Origin: Rhodospirillales bacterium
GTDB taxonomy: Bacteria; Pseudomonadota; Alphaproteobacteria; Acetobacterales; Acetobacteraceae
Assembly: GCA_028869995.1 (NCBI GenBank)
Contig: JAGWQN010000116.1
Coordinates: 1 to 64,000 of the forward strand
Direction of reading: 5' to 3'
DNA: 64,000 nucleotides
A program made the translations under genes and the position numbers. Position 1 is the stretch's first letter. Every line of letters starts with the position of its first letter. The notes under the pieces are model-generated. The model did no database searches. It was not told the origin of the DNA and worked only from the letters and a program-made list of their open reading frames with translations. Positions 9,136 through 18,043 of the stretch are shown piece by piece.

Positions 9136-9903
9136 CTATTTTCCCCGGCCGTGTGCGAGCTCGGTCACCACGCCGTGCAGCGTGCGCAGTTCCTGCTCCG
9201 TCACCTCGCCACGCTCGAAGAAATGGCGGATGTTGCGCACCATGCCCGGCCGCTTGGCCTGGTTGCGCAGGAAGCCCGAGGCGTCGAGCTCACGGACCAG
9301 ATGTTCGAGAAAATTGTCGAGCTCCGCCTTGCGCGCGACCCGCGTCTCGTTCGTCATCAGGGCGCGTGGGGGCGTCTCGTCGTCGGCCAGCCACCATTCA
9401 TAGGCAACGACGAGCACCGCCTGCGCGAGATTGAGCGACATGAAATCGGGGTTCAGCGGGTAGCGGACCAGCGTATCCGCGGCCGCCATGTCGTCATTGT
9501 CGAGCCCGGCGCGCTCGGGGCCGAACAAGACGCCGGCGCGCAGGCCCCGCGCCGCCACCGCGCGCAGCTCGGCCGCGGCCCCACGCGCGGTGAGGACCGG
9601 CTTGACGATATGGCGGGGCCGCGGGCAGGTCGCAAAGACGCGATGAAGGTCGGCCGTCGCCGTCGCGACATCGGCATAGACCGTCGCGGCATCGAGGATC
9701 CGGTCCGCGCCCGAGGCGGTCCGCCAGGCCCGGTCCTGCGGCCAGCTGTCGCGCGGGGCCACGAGCCGAAGATGGAACAATCCGCCATTGGCCATGGCGC
9801 GCGCGGCCGCGCCGATGTTGTCGGCAAGCTGCGGGCGGACCAGAACGACCACCGGGCTACCCGGGATCGGCTCCAGTGCCGCACCGCCATCACGCCCGGT
9901 CAT
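9136..9903 (-). CDS. trmJ: tRNA/rRNA methyltransferase of the TrmH/TrmJ (SPOUT) family
   Basis: SAM-dependent 2'-O-ribose RNA methyltransferase, about 255 aa, probably TrmJ acting at position 32 of tRNAs. SPOUT motifs are clear: VVVLVRPQLADNIGAAARAM near the N terminus, then GVLFGPERAGLDNDD and YPLNPDFMSLNLAQAV, which form the knotted cofactor site. The ATG at 9903 has GGAG seven bases upstream and leaves a 29-base gap after cysS; a GTG at 9948 would overlap cysS. Family assignment is firm; the exact tRNA target is inferred from TrmJ homologues. Confidence 0.9.
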   Translation of the reverse strand: MTGRDGGAALEPIPGSPVVVLVRPQLADNIGAAARAMANGGLFHLRLVAPRDSWPQDRAWRTASGADRILDAATVYADVATATADLHRVFATCPRPRHIVKPVLTARGAAAELRAVAARGLRAGVLFGPERAGLDNDDMAAADTLVRYPLNPDFMSLNLAQAVLVVAYEWWLADDETPPRALMTNETRVARKAELDNFLEHLVRELDASGFLRNQAKRPGMVRNIRHFFERGEVTEQELRTLHGVVTELAHGRGK

Positions 9904-9932
9904 GCGAGGCTCCGACCCATCGCTGCCGCCGG

Positions 9933-11273
9933 TCACGCCCGGCGCCACGTCGTGCCACCTGGGCCATCTTCCAGCAGCACGCCCTTTGCCGCGAGCTCGG
10001 CGCGTATCGCATCGGCGCGGCCGAAGTCGCGCGCCTTGCGCGCGGCCAGACGCTCGGCGATCGCGGCCTCGATCCAGCCCGCGTCCTCCATGCCGCGAAA
10101 CCAGCCGGCGGGCGCACTGCCGAGCAGGCCGAGCAAGCGTCCCGCCGCGAGCAGCCCGCCGGAGGCCTCGGCGTCGCCGCCCATGGCGCGGTCAGCCAGA
10201 GCGTGCATCGCGGCGAACGCGGCCGGCGTGTTGAGGTCGTCGCAGAGTGCGTCCATCACCGCGGCCGGCACGTCCGCGGCCGGCGCGGGTGTGCGTTCGA
10301 GTGCACGATAGAAGCGGTCGAGATCGGCGCGGCAGGCCGCGACCGCCGCATCGGAATAATCCAGGATCGAGCGATAATGGGCGCGCATCAGCGCCATGCG
10401 GATCGCTTCGGCCGGTGCCTTCGCCAGCACGTCGCGAATGGTGAAGAAGTTGCCGAGCGATTTCGACATCTTCGCGCCGCCCACGTTCAGCATCTCGTTG
10501 TGCACCCAGAAACGGGCGAACACGCTGCCGGGGAAGGCGCAGAGCGACTGCGCCATCTCGTTCTCGTGGTGCGGAAAGATGAGATCGGTGCCGCCGCCGT
10601 GGATGTCGAAGTTCTCGCCGAGATGCTTCCAGCTCATCGCCGAGCATTCGATGTGCCACCCGGGGCGACCGCGGCCCCAAGGCGAGTCCCAGCCCGGCAG
10701 ATCCGGCGGCGAGGGTTTCCACAGCACGAAGTCGCCGGGATCGCGCTTGTAGGGTGCGACATCCACGCGCGCGCCGGCCAGCAGCTCGTCCGGCGCCCGG
10801 CCGGAGAATTTTCCGTACCCCGGGTAACTGGGCACCGAAAAAAGCACATGCCCCTGCGCGGCGTAGGCGTGACCGGACGCAATCAGGCGTTCGGTGATGG
10901 CGATGATGTCCGCGATGTGGCGGGTCGCGCGCGGTTCGACGTCCGGCGGCAGGACGCCGAGGGCCGCGATGTCGGCATGATAGTCGGCGGTGGTACGAGC
11001 CGTGATCGAGGCGATGGGCTCGCCGCTGGAAGCGGCGCGCGCGTTGATCTTGTCGTCGACGTCGGTGATGTTCCGCACATAGGTGACGCGCGGATAGAGC
11101 CTGCGCAGAAGCCGGGTCAGCACATCGAACACGACCGCCGGGCGCGCATTGCCGATATGCGCGAGATCGTAGACCGTGGGGCCGCAGACATAGACCCGGA
11201 CATGCTGGGGATCGAGCGGCACGAAAACCTCGCGGCGCCGCGTCAGCGTGTTGTGCAGGGTCAGAACGGCCAT
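9933..11273 (-). CDS. cysS: Cysteinyl-tRNA synthetase
   Basis: Class I aminoacyl-tRNA synthetase charging tRNA-Cys, 446 aa. The HIGH-type signature appears in [16 protein letters not shown] near residue 31, the KMSKS loop as KMSKSLGNF, and the zinc-binding residues in WHIECSAMS and HHENE. The C-terminal anticodon-binding part ends with the usual [17 protein letters not shown] helix. The ATG at 11273 gives a family-typical start ([13 protein letters not shown]). trmJ follows 29 bases downstream, so the two may be cotranscribed; the gene is divergent from the HpnL-like gene. Confidence 0.97.
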   Translation of the reverse strand: MAVLTLHNTLTRRREVFVPLDPQHVRVYVCGPTVYDLAHIGNARPAVVFDVLTRLLRRLYPRVTYVRNITDVDDKINARAASSGEPIASITARTTADYHADIAALGVLPPDVEPRATRHIADIIAITERLIASGHAYAAQGHVLFSVPSYPGYGKFSGRAPDELLAGARVDVAPYKRDPGDFVLWKPSPPDLPGWDSPWGRGRPGWHIECSAMSWKHLGENFDIHGGGTDLIFPHHENEMAQSLCAFPGSVFARFWVHNEMLNVGGAKMSKSLGNFFTIRDVLAKAPAEAIRMALMRAHYRSILDYSDAAVAACRADLDRFYRALERTPAPAADVPAAVMDALCDDLNTPAAFAAMHALADRAMGGDAEASGGLLAAGRLLGLLGSAPAGWFRGMEDAGWIEAAIAERLAARKARDFGRADAIRAELAAKGVLLEDGPGGTTWRRA

Positions 11274-11381
11274 GGCGTTGTGTTGCCGAGCCGCGCGCCC
11301 GGGTCAACCGGTGCCGCGGTTGCGGAGGGCCGAAGCGCCCGGCGGTTGACGCGGCGCTGCGGGGCTGCGCAAACGGCCGCC

Positions 11382-12296
11382 ATGAAGTGGCGTCTTCTCA
11401 TGGTGGCGGCAGCCGCCGCCGCCGTGACCGCGCTTGTCGCCTGGGTCGGGGTGCGCCCGATCAGCGCCGCCGTCTGGCATGCCGCCTGGGCCATTCCCGT
11501 CGCCGTCGCAGTGCACGCGGTGCAGCTGGCCATGTCCGGCCGCGCCTGGCGCCTGCTGCTGGGGAAGGCGGCGCCGGGGCAGCCACGCATGGCGCTGCTG
11601 CGATGGCTGCGCGAAGCGATCAACTCCATGCTGCCGGTCGCCCAGATCGGGGGCGGGATCGCCACGGTGCGAATGCTGGCGCAGACCGGCATGACGCTCA
11701 CGCACGCCACGGCCGCGACGACACTCGATGTGATGATCGAGGCTGCCGCCATGACGCCGCCGGTCCTCGTTGCCCTGGCGCTGCTTGGCGCCGGACAGCC
11801 GATGGCCCTGATCGGAGGCTTCGCGGCGGTGCTGCTGGGCCTCGGCGGATTCTTCGTCGCGCAGCGAATGGGCCTGTTCCGCCTGGCCGAGCGCTTCGGC
11901 CTGCCGGGCCTGCATGATGCACTGCTGGAACTGCACGCCAACCCCGGCCCGCTGCTGGGTGCCGGGCTCTGGCACCTGTTCGCCTGGCTGCTCGGGACCG
12001 CCGAGACGTGGGTGGCCCTGCTGGCGATGGGCGCCGATGCGTCGCTGCGTTCCGCTTTCATTCTCGAAACCCTCGGTATGGTGGCGCGCGCTGCCGGGTT
12101 CGCCGTTCCCGGCGCGCTGGGCGTTCAGGAGGCCGGGTTCGTGGTCGTCGGGCAGCTCGTCGGCATTCCCGCCGATGCCGCGATCGCGGTGTCGATGATC
12201 AAGCGGGTGCGCGAGCTGCTGGTGGGCCTGCCGGGCCTCATCGTCTGGCAGGCGCATGAGGGGCGCCTCCTGCTGCGTCGCGCGCGATCGGCCTGA
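11382..12296 (+). CDS. HpnL/lysylphosphatidylglycerol-synthase-type integral membrane protein
   Basis: Polytopic inner-membrane protein, 304 aa, with about seven to eight hydrophobic segments. Family marks are INSMLPVAQIGGG in the second quarter and the C-terminal ARAAGFAVPGALGVQEAG, typical of the flippase-like HpnL/UPF0104 group (membrane part related to MprF). In hopanoid producers HpnL is encoded with hopanoid genes and is thought to move a lipid; no hopanoid biosynthesis gene is seen here, so the specific role is uncertain. A short GT4 gene converges on it, 16 bases after the stop. Confidence 0.8.
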   Translation: MKWRLLMVAAAAAAVTALVAWVGVRPISAAVWHAAWAIPVAVAVHAVQLAMSGRAWRLLLGKAAPGQPRMALLRWLREAINSMLPVAQIGGGIATVRMLAQTGMTLTHATAATTLDVMIEAAAMTPPVLVALALLGAGQPMALIGGFAAVLLGLGGFFVAQRMGLFRLAERFGLPGLHDALLELHANPGPLLGAGLWHLFAWLLGTAETWVALLAMGADASLRSAFILETLGMVARAAGFAVPGALGVQEAGFVVVGQLVGIPADAAIAVSMIKRVRELLVGLPGLIVWQAHEGRLLLRRARSA

Positions 12297-12312
12297 TCGC
12301 CTGCGCGGCCGG

Positions 12313-13545
12313 TCAGGCCCGCCCGGCCATGCGAGGTTGGACCGCGTTCGGACCCGCCCGCCCGATCGCGGGAGCCAGCCCGATCTCCGCCAATGCCGCG
12401 CAGAGCTTGGCCGGGCCGAGCGCGGCAACCGCGTGCGCCTGGCCGCGCGCGGCCAGCTCGACACGGGCGGCCGGATCGTCGGCAAGGCGACGCAGATGGG
12501 CCGCCGCCTCGCGGATATCCGCCTCGGCCCAGACCGCGCCCGGCGCCTCGTACATGCCGCTCGGGTCGGCCGCCGGCACCAGCCTGTAGCCGACCAGCGC
12601 CGCGCTGTCCGGATCCATGAACTCGAGATTGCCGGACCAGCCGGTGGCGATCACGGGCCTGCCAAGGAGCATCGCCTCCGCCGGGACCAAGCCGAACCCC
12701 TCGCTGCGGTGCAACGACATCACGATGTCGCAGGCACGGGTCAGGGCATGCGTATCCGGGGCCGACAGCGTTTCGGTGAGAATCCGGATATTGGGCGCAT
12801 CGGCCAGGGCCACCAGCGCGGCCATGTCGCGGCGAAACTGCTCCGGGAAGGTGATTTTCAGGACCAGGATGCGGTCAGCGCGTTCGCCGAACGCTTCGCG
12901 ATGCGCGGCGATGGCCGCCTCGGGGTTCTTGCGGGCCTGCGAGGAGGCCAGGTTGAGGGAAACCAGCGTCACCACCGCGTCCTCGGGCAGGCCGAAATCG
13001 GCGCGGCGCAAGGCCGACGGCTGGGGTGGCGCCATGGCCAGCGGCAAGGGCACGGCGCGGACGGGTACACCGAGCGGCGCGATGCCCCCGGCGGAGAACT
13101 CCGACAGGGTCCAGGCCTGGTGCACGAACCCGGCCCCGCGCCGCCATAACGGCGATGGCTTGGTCAGCTCCCACGTCCAGTAGCCGATCACCAGGCGTTG
13201 ACCGAGCACACCCGGCGGCAGGGCCCGCAAGGCCAGCGGCAGCATGGGCGGGTTGGCATGGATCAGCAGCGGAGCGGCGGGCGGCAGCGCAGGCGGCAGG
13301 ACGGGGTTGTCCAGATCGACCGACCAGACCGGCAGGTCGAGCCGCGAGATCGAAGCCCTCAGAACGCGCGCCGCCTGGGCGAGGCCAGTCGCCTGGCGCA
13401 TCGACGCGGCGATGATGATGCCGGTTGCCGGGCGCAGAGGCTGCGGCGCCGGCCGCGGCGCCAGCGTTGTGGCAACGGCCAGGGCGGCCCGCCGGCGCGG
13501 CCCCCGAGGCAAAAGGCGCCAGAGCTGATGTGCGAAACCGGGCAC
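12313..13545 (-). CDS. Glycosyltransferase family 4 protein
   Basis: GT-B glycosyltransferase of about 410 aa. The C-terminal donor domain carries ACDIVMSLHRSEGFGLVPAE and LGRPVIATGWSGN, the characteristic GT4 E-x7-E segment and following loop. The N-terminal 60 residues are Arg/Pro/Ala-rich; the start at GTG 13545 is the longest plausible one and no ATG is found until about residue 49, so the N terminus is tentative. The WSGNLEFMD segment resembles mannosyl- and rhamnosyltransferases, but the donor sugar cannot be decided. Its 3' end converges with the HpnL-like gene. Confidence 0.85.
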   Translation of the reverse strand: MPGFAHQLWRLLPRGPRRRAALAVATTLAPRPAPQPLRPATGIIIAASMRQATGLAQAARVLRASISRLDLPVWSVDLDNPVLPPALPPAAPLLIHANPPMLPLALRALPPGVLGQRLVIGYWTWELTKPSPLWRRGAGFVHQAWTLSEFSAGGIAPLGVPVRAVPLPLAMAPPQPSALRRADFGLPEDAVVTLVSLNLASSQARKNPEAAIAAHREAFGERADRILVLKITFPEQFRRDMAALVALADAPNIRILTETLSAPDTHALTRACDIVMSLHRSEGFGLVPAEAMLLGRPVIATGWSGNLEFMDPDSAALVGYRLVPAADPSGMYEAPGAVWAEADIREAAAHLRRLADDPAARVELAARGQAHAVAALGPAKLCAALAEIGLAPAIGRAGPNAVQPRMAGRA

Positions 13546-13611
13546 GCACCTGTCTGGCCCACAAATGCGCCAGACCGCAAGCCCGCGTTGCGCAGGCGTG
13601 CCGAGCGGCGC

Positions 13612-14841
13612 TCAGCGCGCCGGGCCGGCCCGCTCGATCACCTCGCGCACCAGTGGATAGATCTCGCGCGACCAGCGGCGACCGTTGAACACGCCGTAAT
13701 GCCCCACGCCGCTCTGGACGTGGTGGCGCTTGCGGGCGCCCGGCAGACGCCGGCAGAGCTCCTGCGCGGCCTCGGTCTGGCCGATGGAACAGATGTCGTC
13801 CAGCTCGCCCTCGACGGTCAGCAGCCAGGTGCGGCGGATGGCGGACAGATCGACCCGGCGTCCGCGGTGCGTCATCGTGCCCAGCGGCAGGTCGTGCTCC
13901 TGGAACACGGAACGCACCGTACCGAGATAAAATTCGCCCGGCAGGTCCATGACGGCGAGGTATTCGCCGTAAAAGCGCCGGTGCGCCGCGGCACCGTCGC
14001 GATCGCCGCGCACCAGCGCGCGGAACTGCGACAACTGCGCCGCCACGTGACGGTCGAGGTTCATCGACATGAAGGCCCCCAGCTGCAGGAAGCCGGGGTA
14101 GACGCGACGGCCGACGCCCGCATGCGGCCATGGCACGGACGTGATCATCTTGCGCTCGAACCAGCCGATCGGGTGGCCCTGCGCGAGTTCGTTGACGCGC
14201 GTCGGGTTGACGCGCGTGTCGATCGGGCCGGCCATCAGCGTCAGGCTGCGCGGCGTCGCCGGATGCCCGTCCTCGGCCATCAGCGCGGCGGCGGCGAGCA
14301 CCGCCGGAGCAGGCTGGCAGACGGCCAGCGCATGCACGCCCGGCCCGATCAGGCCGAGGAAATGGATGACATGATCGGTGAAGTCCTCGAGCTCGAAACG
14401 CCCGGCGGAGAGCGCGATGTCGCGGGCATTGATCCAGTCCGTGATCCAGACGTCGTGCTCGGCCAACATGGTGCGCACGGTGCCGCGCAGCAGCGTCGCG
14501 AAATGGCCGGACATCGGCGCCACGATCAGGACCCGCGGTTGCGGGCGGCCCGTGAGCCCGGGCTTGCGAAAATGCAGCAGGCGGGCGAACGGCGTCGCTG
14601 CCGCCACCTCCTCGACGACAAGCTGCGGGCTTCCGTCCACGACGACGGCGTCAATCCCGAATTCGGGGCGCTCATGCGTCGTCGCGGCGTGGCCGTAGGC
14701 CTCGCACCAGGCGGCGGCCCGCCTCACCCCCACCGCTGCCGGCGCCTGGCCGAAGCCTTCGAGCAGCCGCGCCGCCGAGCGGGCGAACTGTCGCGAGGGG
14801 GCGAGCCAGACGGACTGGGCCTGGTAGAAATCATAAAGCAT
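13612..14841 (-). CDS. phaZ: Intracellular polyhydroxybutyrate depolymerase
   Basis: Alpha/beta-hydrolase fold enzyme, 409 aa, that mobilises intracellular poly-3-hydroxybutyrate granules. The N terminus MLYDFYQAQ and the end of the protein (SGVGHYGVFNGRRW, with the catalytic His) match the intracellular PhaZ family. The nucleophile elbow reads HALAVCQPAP, so the nucleophile is expected to be Cys in a lipase-box-like site, as known for the Ralstonia-type intracellular depolymerases. ATG 14841 has GGAG upstream; a 15-residue extension is possible but unlike the family. No signal peptide is present, consistent with a cytoplasmic, granule-associated location. It is monocistronic and divergent from the ELM1-like gene. 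Confidence 0.93.
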   Translation of the reverse strand: MLYDFYQAQSVWLAPSRQFARSAARLLEGFGQAPAAVGVRRAAAWCEAYGHAATTHERPEFGIDAVVVDGSPQLVVEEVAAATPFARLLHFRKPGLTGRPQPRVLIVAPMSGHFATLLRGTVRTMLAEHDVWITDWINARDIALSAGRFELEDFTDHVIHFLGLIGPGVHALAVCQPAPAVLAAAALMAEDGHPATPRSLTLMAGPIDTRVNPTRVNELAQGHPIGWFERKMITSVPWPHAGVGRRVYPGFLQLGAFMSMNLDRHVAAQLSQFRALVRGDRDGAAAHRRFYGEYLAVMDLPGEFYLGTVRSVFQEHDLPLGTMTHRGRRVDLSAIRRTWLLTVEGELDDICSIGQTEAAQELCRRLPGARKRHHVQSGVGHYGVFNGRRWSREIYPLVREVIERAGPAR

Positions 14842-15118
14842 CGGCAGCTCCACGCGGCAAAGGTTCCGCGCTGGCCGGCATCGCACTCATCGGAGCCGTG
14901 ATCGTACCTCCGCGAACTTTTCAAGTATGAAGCAAAGCAGCCCCGCCGGCCGGATGCAACGCCAGGGGGACACAATGCCGGGCCGTGCCCCGCCGGAGCG
15001 AGCCGGGACGATCCGGGACGGACCGGTAGGGCCCGGCGGCTGGCGAGCGCGGGTTCGGCTACCGCGTCCGGCCGTGCATGCCTTGACGCGCCCCTGCCCC
15101 ACCGGCATCTGCCGGAGC

Positions 15119-16042
15119 ATGAATCCTGGTTCGTGCTGGTTGGTGTGCGAGGATCTCGGCGGCCTGCGCAGCCAAGCGCGCGGGCTCGCCGAAGTCGCGG
15201 GGATTTCGGCGGAGGAACGGCTGTTCACCCCGCGCTTTCCGTGGTCGGCCCTGTCGCCGCGGCTCTGGCCCGCTCCGGAGCGCGTGGCCGGGCTCTCGCC
15301 CCCCTACCCCGATTTCCTGATTGGCTGCGGCGGTAACGCGGCCGCGGTCCTCGCCGCGCTGCACGGCAAGGTGCCTGGCGTGATCATCCAGCATCCGCGC
15401 ATGGATCTGCGGAAATTCGACTTCATCATCACGGCGCCGCACGACCGGCTCTCCGGTAGCAATGTCTTCGTCGCGCGCACCGCGCTGCACGGCATGACCC
15501 CCCGCCTGGCGGCGGCACGCGCCACCTGGACGCCACGCCTCGCCCATCTGCCGCGGCCACTGGTGAGCGTGCTGGTGGGCGGCTCCAACGGGCGGTTCCA
15601 GCTCAACGCGGCGGTCGCCGAGACGATCGCGGCGGATCTGCGGTCGATGATGCGGTCGGACAAGGTGGGGCTCGCCCTGACGCCCTCGCGCCGCACCGCG
15701 CCCGACGTCCGCGCGGTGTTCCAGCGCGTCCTGGCTCCCGAGGGGGCCTTTATCTGGGACATGGCGGGAGAAAATCCCTATGTCGGCATGCTGGCCTGCG
15801 CCGATGCGATCCTGGTGACGGAGGACAGCGTGTCCATGGTCTCCGAGGCGGTGGCGACGTCGGTGCCCGTGCTGACGATCGGGCTGCCAGGGAAGTCGCG
15901 ACGGATCCGCGCCTTCACGGGGGGGTTGATGGATGCCGGCCGGGTGCGCGCCTATCGCGGCCGGCTGGAGACATGGGCGGTGGAGCCGCTCGACGATACG
16001 CCTGCGGCGGCGGCGGCGCTGCGGCAACGCTTCGGGTGGTAG
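15119..16042 (+). CDS. ELM1/DUF1022-family GT-B-like protein
   Basis: About 307 aa, similar to the mitochondrial fission ELM1 family widespread in alphaproteobacteria, which has a GT-B glycosyltransferase-like fold. Visible marks are a CWLVCEDLGGLRSQARGLAE start, IQHPRMDLRKFDFIITAPHD, VLVGGSNGRFQL, and the donor-site-like DSVSMVSEAVATSVPVL. The ATG at 15119 is preferred because the family signature begins at once; the region before it (from 14927) reads as non-family sequence. The enzymatic activity of bacterial members is not settled. It is followed 14 bases later by a protein of unknown family, probably in the same operon. Confidence 0.78.
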   Translation: MNPGSCWLVCEDLGGLRSQARGLAEVAGISAEERLFTPRFPWSALSPRLWPAPERVAGLSPPYPDFLIGCGGNAAAVLAALHGKVPGVIIQHPRMDLRKFDFIITAPHDRLSGSNVFVARTALHGMTPRLAAARATWTPRLAHLPRPLVSVLVGGSNGRFQLNAAVAETIAADLRSMMRSDKVGLALTPSRRTAPDVRAVFQRVLAPEGAFIWDMAGENPYVGMLACADAILVTEDSVSMVSEAVATSVPVLTIGLPGKSRRIRAFTGGLMDAGRVRAYRGRLETWAVEPLDDTPAAAAALRQRFGW

Positions 16043-16056
16043 GGCGGGAGCCAACG

Positions 16057-17952
16057 ATGCTCGATATCGCGACCTTCGACGCCAGAGCTGGCGGCAGCGT
16101 GCTGTACAAGGCGCTGGCGCATCCGCTCGCGGCCGAGGCCCTCGCCGCGCTCGGCGAACGGCTCGCCGGACGCGAGGTGGCGCTGGTCGATCCCGAGGGA
16201 TATGGCTCGGCCCTGGTGGCTCTCGCACCGCGCGCGTTGCCGATCGCCTCCGTGCATGTCCAGGACGTCCAGCGGATCGGCCAAACCGTCGCAGGGCATG
16301 CGGCGCAGGCTCTCACCGATCTGGCCGCGCAGGGCGCCCGGGATATCCTGATCGCAAGCTTCGATGCGGGGCGGCTGGTCGCGCAGCTGCGCAGGCTGCT
16401 TCCCGAAGCGCGGATCGAAACGCTGGACGCGATCAAGCTTCCCGCGGCGATGCTGAGCGCGCCGCGCTACCTCGACCGCCTCAACTTCGCGACCAACTTC
16501 GCGTTCTTCCGCGACGCCGACGGGCTCTCGACGCGCCTTGTCTCAGCCAATTACTGGGCCGGCTACGGCGCGGGTGCGGTGCGGCTGTGGCTGCGCCTGT
16601 TCGATGCCGGCGGCCGCGTGCTCGCGACCTGGGAAGAGGCGGTGCCGTCCGCCGGCTTCGCCATCGACAGCGCCGAGGTGCGTGCGCGCTTCGGCCTCGG
16701 GCCGTTCACCGGCCAGCTCTTCCTTCACGTCGTCGGCGCGGCCGGCCACGACGTGGTGAAATACGCCCTCGACACCTATGGCGCCGGCCCCGGGGCAAGC
16801 CTTTCCTGCACCCACGACGCCAATGCCTGGCCGGCCGACCGCTATGCCGGCATCCCCGCTCCAGCCCCCGGCGAGCGCGTGGTGCTGTGGCTGCAGAACA
16901 GCCACGCGACGCCGATCCCGGCCGGCGCCATCAGCTTCGACCGCATGGGTACGGAGAGACCGGTGCCCTACCCGCACGACGTGGCGGGCTTTGGCTCGGT
17001 CGCGGTGGACATGGAAACGCTGCTGCCGGGGCTCGCCTGGCCGGCGCAGATCGAGATGCGGGCCGGCCGGCACACGGTGCGGCCACGCTACGAGGTGGTG
17101 CGGGCCGGGCGCACGCGCATCGCCCATCCCAACGTCGAGCGCGCCGACCTGCGCCCCGACCCCGCGATCCTCGACCTGCCCGAGGCGCTCGGACGCGGCT
17201 TCCTGCTGCCCCTGCCGGTGCTGCCGCGCACCCGCTTCCGCACCCTGATCCAGCCCACGCCGATGGCGACGACGCAGCAGGCGCAGCCGCTGCGGCTCGA
17301 TGTCTTCGCTGCCGACGGCACCCTCGCGGCCTCGCACGTTATCGGCGTGCTGCCGCGCAACCACGACGTCGCGCTCGACCTCGATGCGATCCTCCCGGCG
17401 GGCGCCCTGGCTGAGGGCGGGCACGCCGAGCTGCTCTACGCGCGGGGCATCGGCGGTGCCGCGGATGGCTGGCTGCACGCGCTCGTGCGCGCCGAGGCCC
17501 GCGAGGGCGGGCATGCCGCCGAAAGCAGCTTCGGCGCCCATATCTTCAACACGTTGATGACGTGGCGCGACGAACCGCAGAGCTACTCGGGCCCGCCGCC
17601 CGGGTTGTCGACCCGGCTGTTCCTCAAGCTCGGCATGCAGCTGGGCGACGCGCGGGCGAAGAGCTTCGCGCTGCTCATCTACCCGGCCTCGGCACCATGG
17701 CACGGGAGTTCGGAGACGAGTCTTCAGCTCGTGGCCGGAAACGGGGCCGTGGTCGCGCAAGCGCCGCTCGCGATACGGTGCAGCGGCTCGGCGCTGGTCG
17801 TCGCCGAGGATGTCTTCAGCCCGGCGCAGATCGCCACCGCCGGTCCGCGCGGCTACGTGCTGGTCCGCGACACGACCTGCCGATTGTTCGGGTATCACGG
17901 CCTGATGACCGAGGACGGGCGTTTCTCGCTCGACCATATGTTCGGTTTCTGA
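16057..17952 (+). CDS. Large conserved-looking protein of unknown function (631 aa)
   Basis: I do not recognise this protein. The ATG at 16057 has a good ribosome-binding site (GGGCGGGAG) and lies 14 bases after the ELM1-like gene. Residues about 1-120 look like an alternating alpha/beta domain (ALVDPEGYGSALVALA, ARDILIASFDAGRLV). Residues about 150-620 are beta-rich with aromatic patches (SANYWAGYGAG, WLRLFDAGGRVLATW, SYSGPPPGLSTRLFLKLG), suggesting beta-sandwich modules. No signal peptide, transmembrane helix or known catalytic motif is evident. Codon use is like its neighbours. Pairing with an ELM1-like GT-B protein hints at a role in envelope glycan or surface chemistry, but this is only inference. 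Confidence 0.8.
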   Translation: MLDIATFDARAGGSVLYKALAHPLAAEALAALGERLAGREVALVDPEGYGSALVALAPRALPIASVHVQDVQRIGQTVAGHAAQALTDLAAQGARDILIASFDAGRLVAQLRRLLPEARIETLDAIKLPAAMLSAPRYLDRLNFATNFAFFRDADGLSTRLVSANYWAGYGAGAVRLWLRLFDAGGRVLATWEEAVPSAGFAIDSAEVRARFGLGPFTGQLFLHVVGAAGHDVVKYALDTYGAGPGASLSCTHDANAWPADRYAGIPAPAPGERVVLWLQNSHATPIPAGAISFDRMGTERPVPYPHDVAGFGSVAVDMETLLPGLAWPAQIEMRAGRHTVRPRYEVVRAGRTRIAHPNVERADLRPDPAILDLPEALGRGFLLPLPVLPRTRFRTLIQPTPMATTQQAQPLRLDVFAADGTLAASHVIGVLPRNHDVALDLDAILPAGALAEGGHAELLYARGIGGAADGWLHALVRAEAREGGHAAESSFGAHIFNTLMTWRDEPQSYSGPPPGLSTRLFLKLGMQLGDARAKSFALLIYPASAPWHGSSETSLQLVAGNGAVVAQAPLAIRCSGSALVVAEDVFSPAQIATAGPRGYVLVRDTTCRLFGYHGLMTEDGRFSLDHMFGF

Positions 17953-18043
17953 CCGCCCGCCCCAACGGCCGGCGGCGAGCCGCCCCCTTCCCCCTGGGGG
18001 CGGGGCCGCGCAGACTGGCGGCGAAGCAAAGGAGGCGTGGCCC

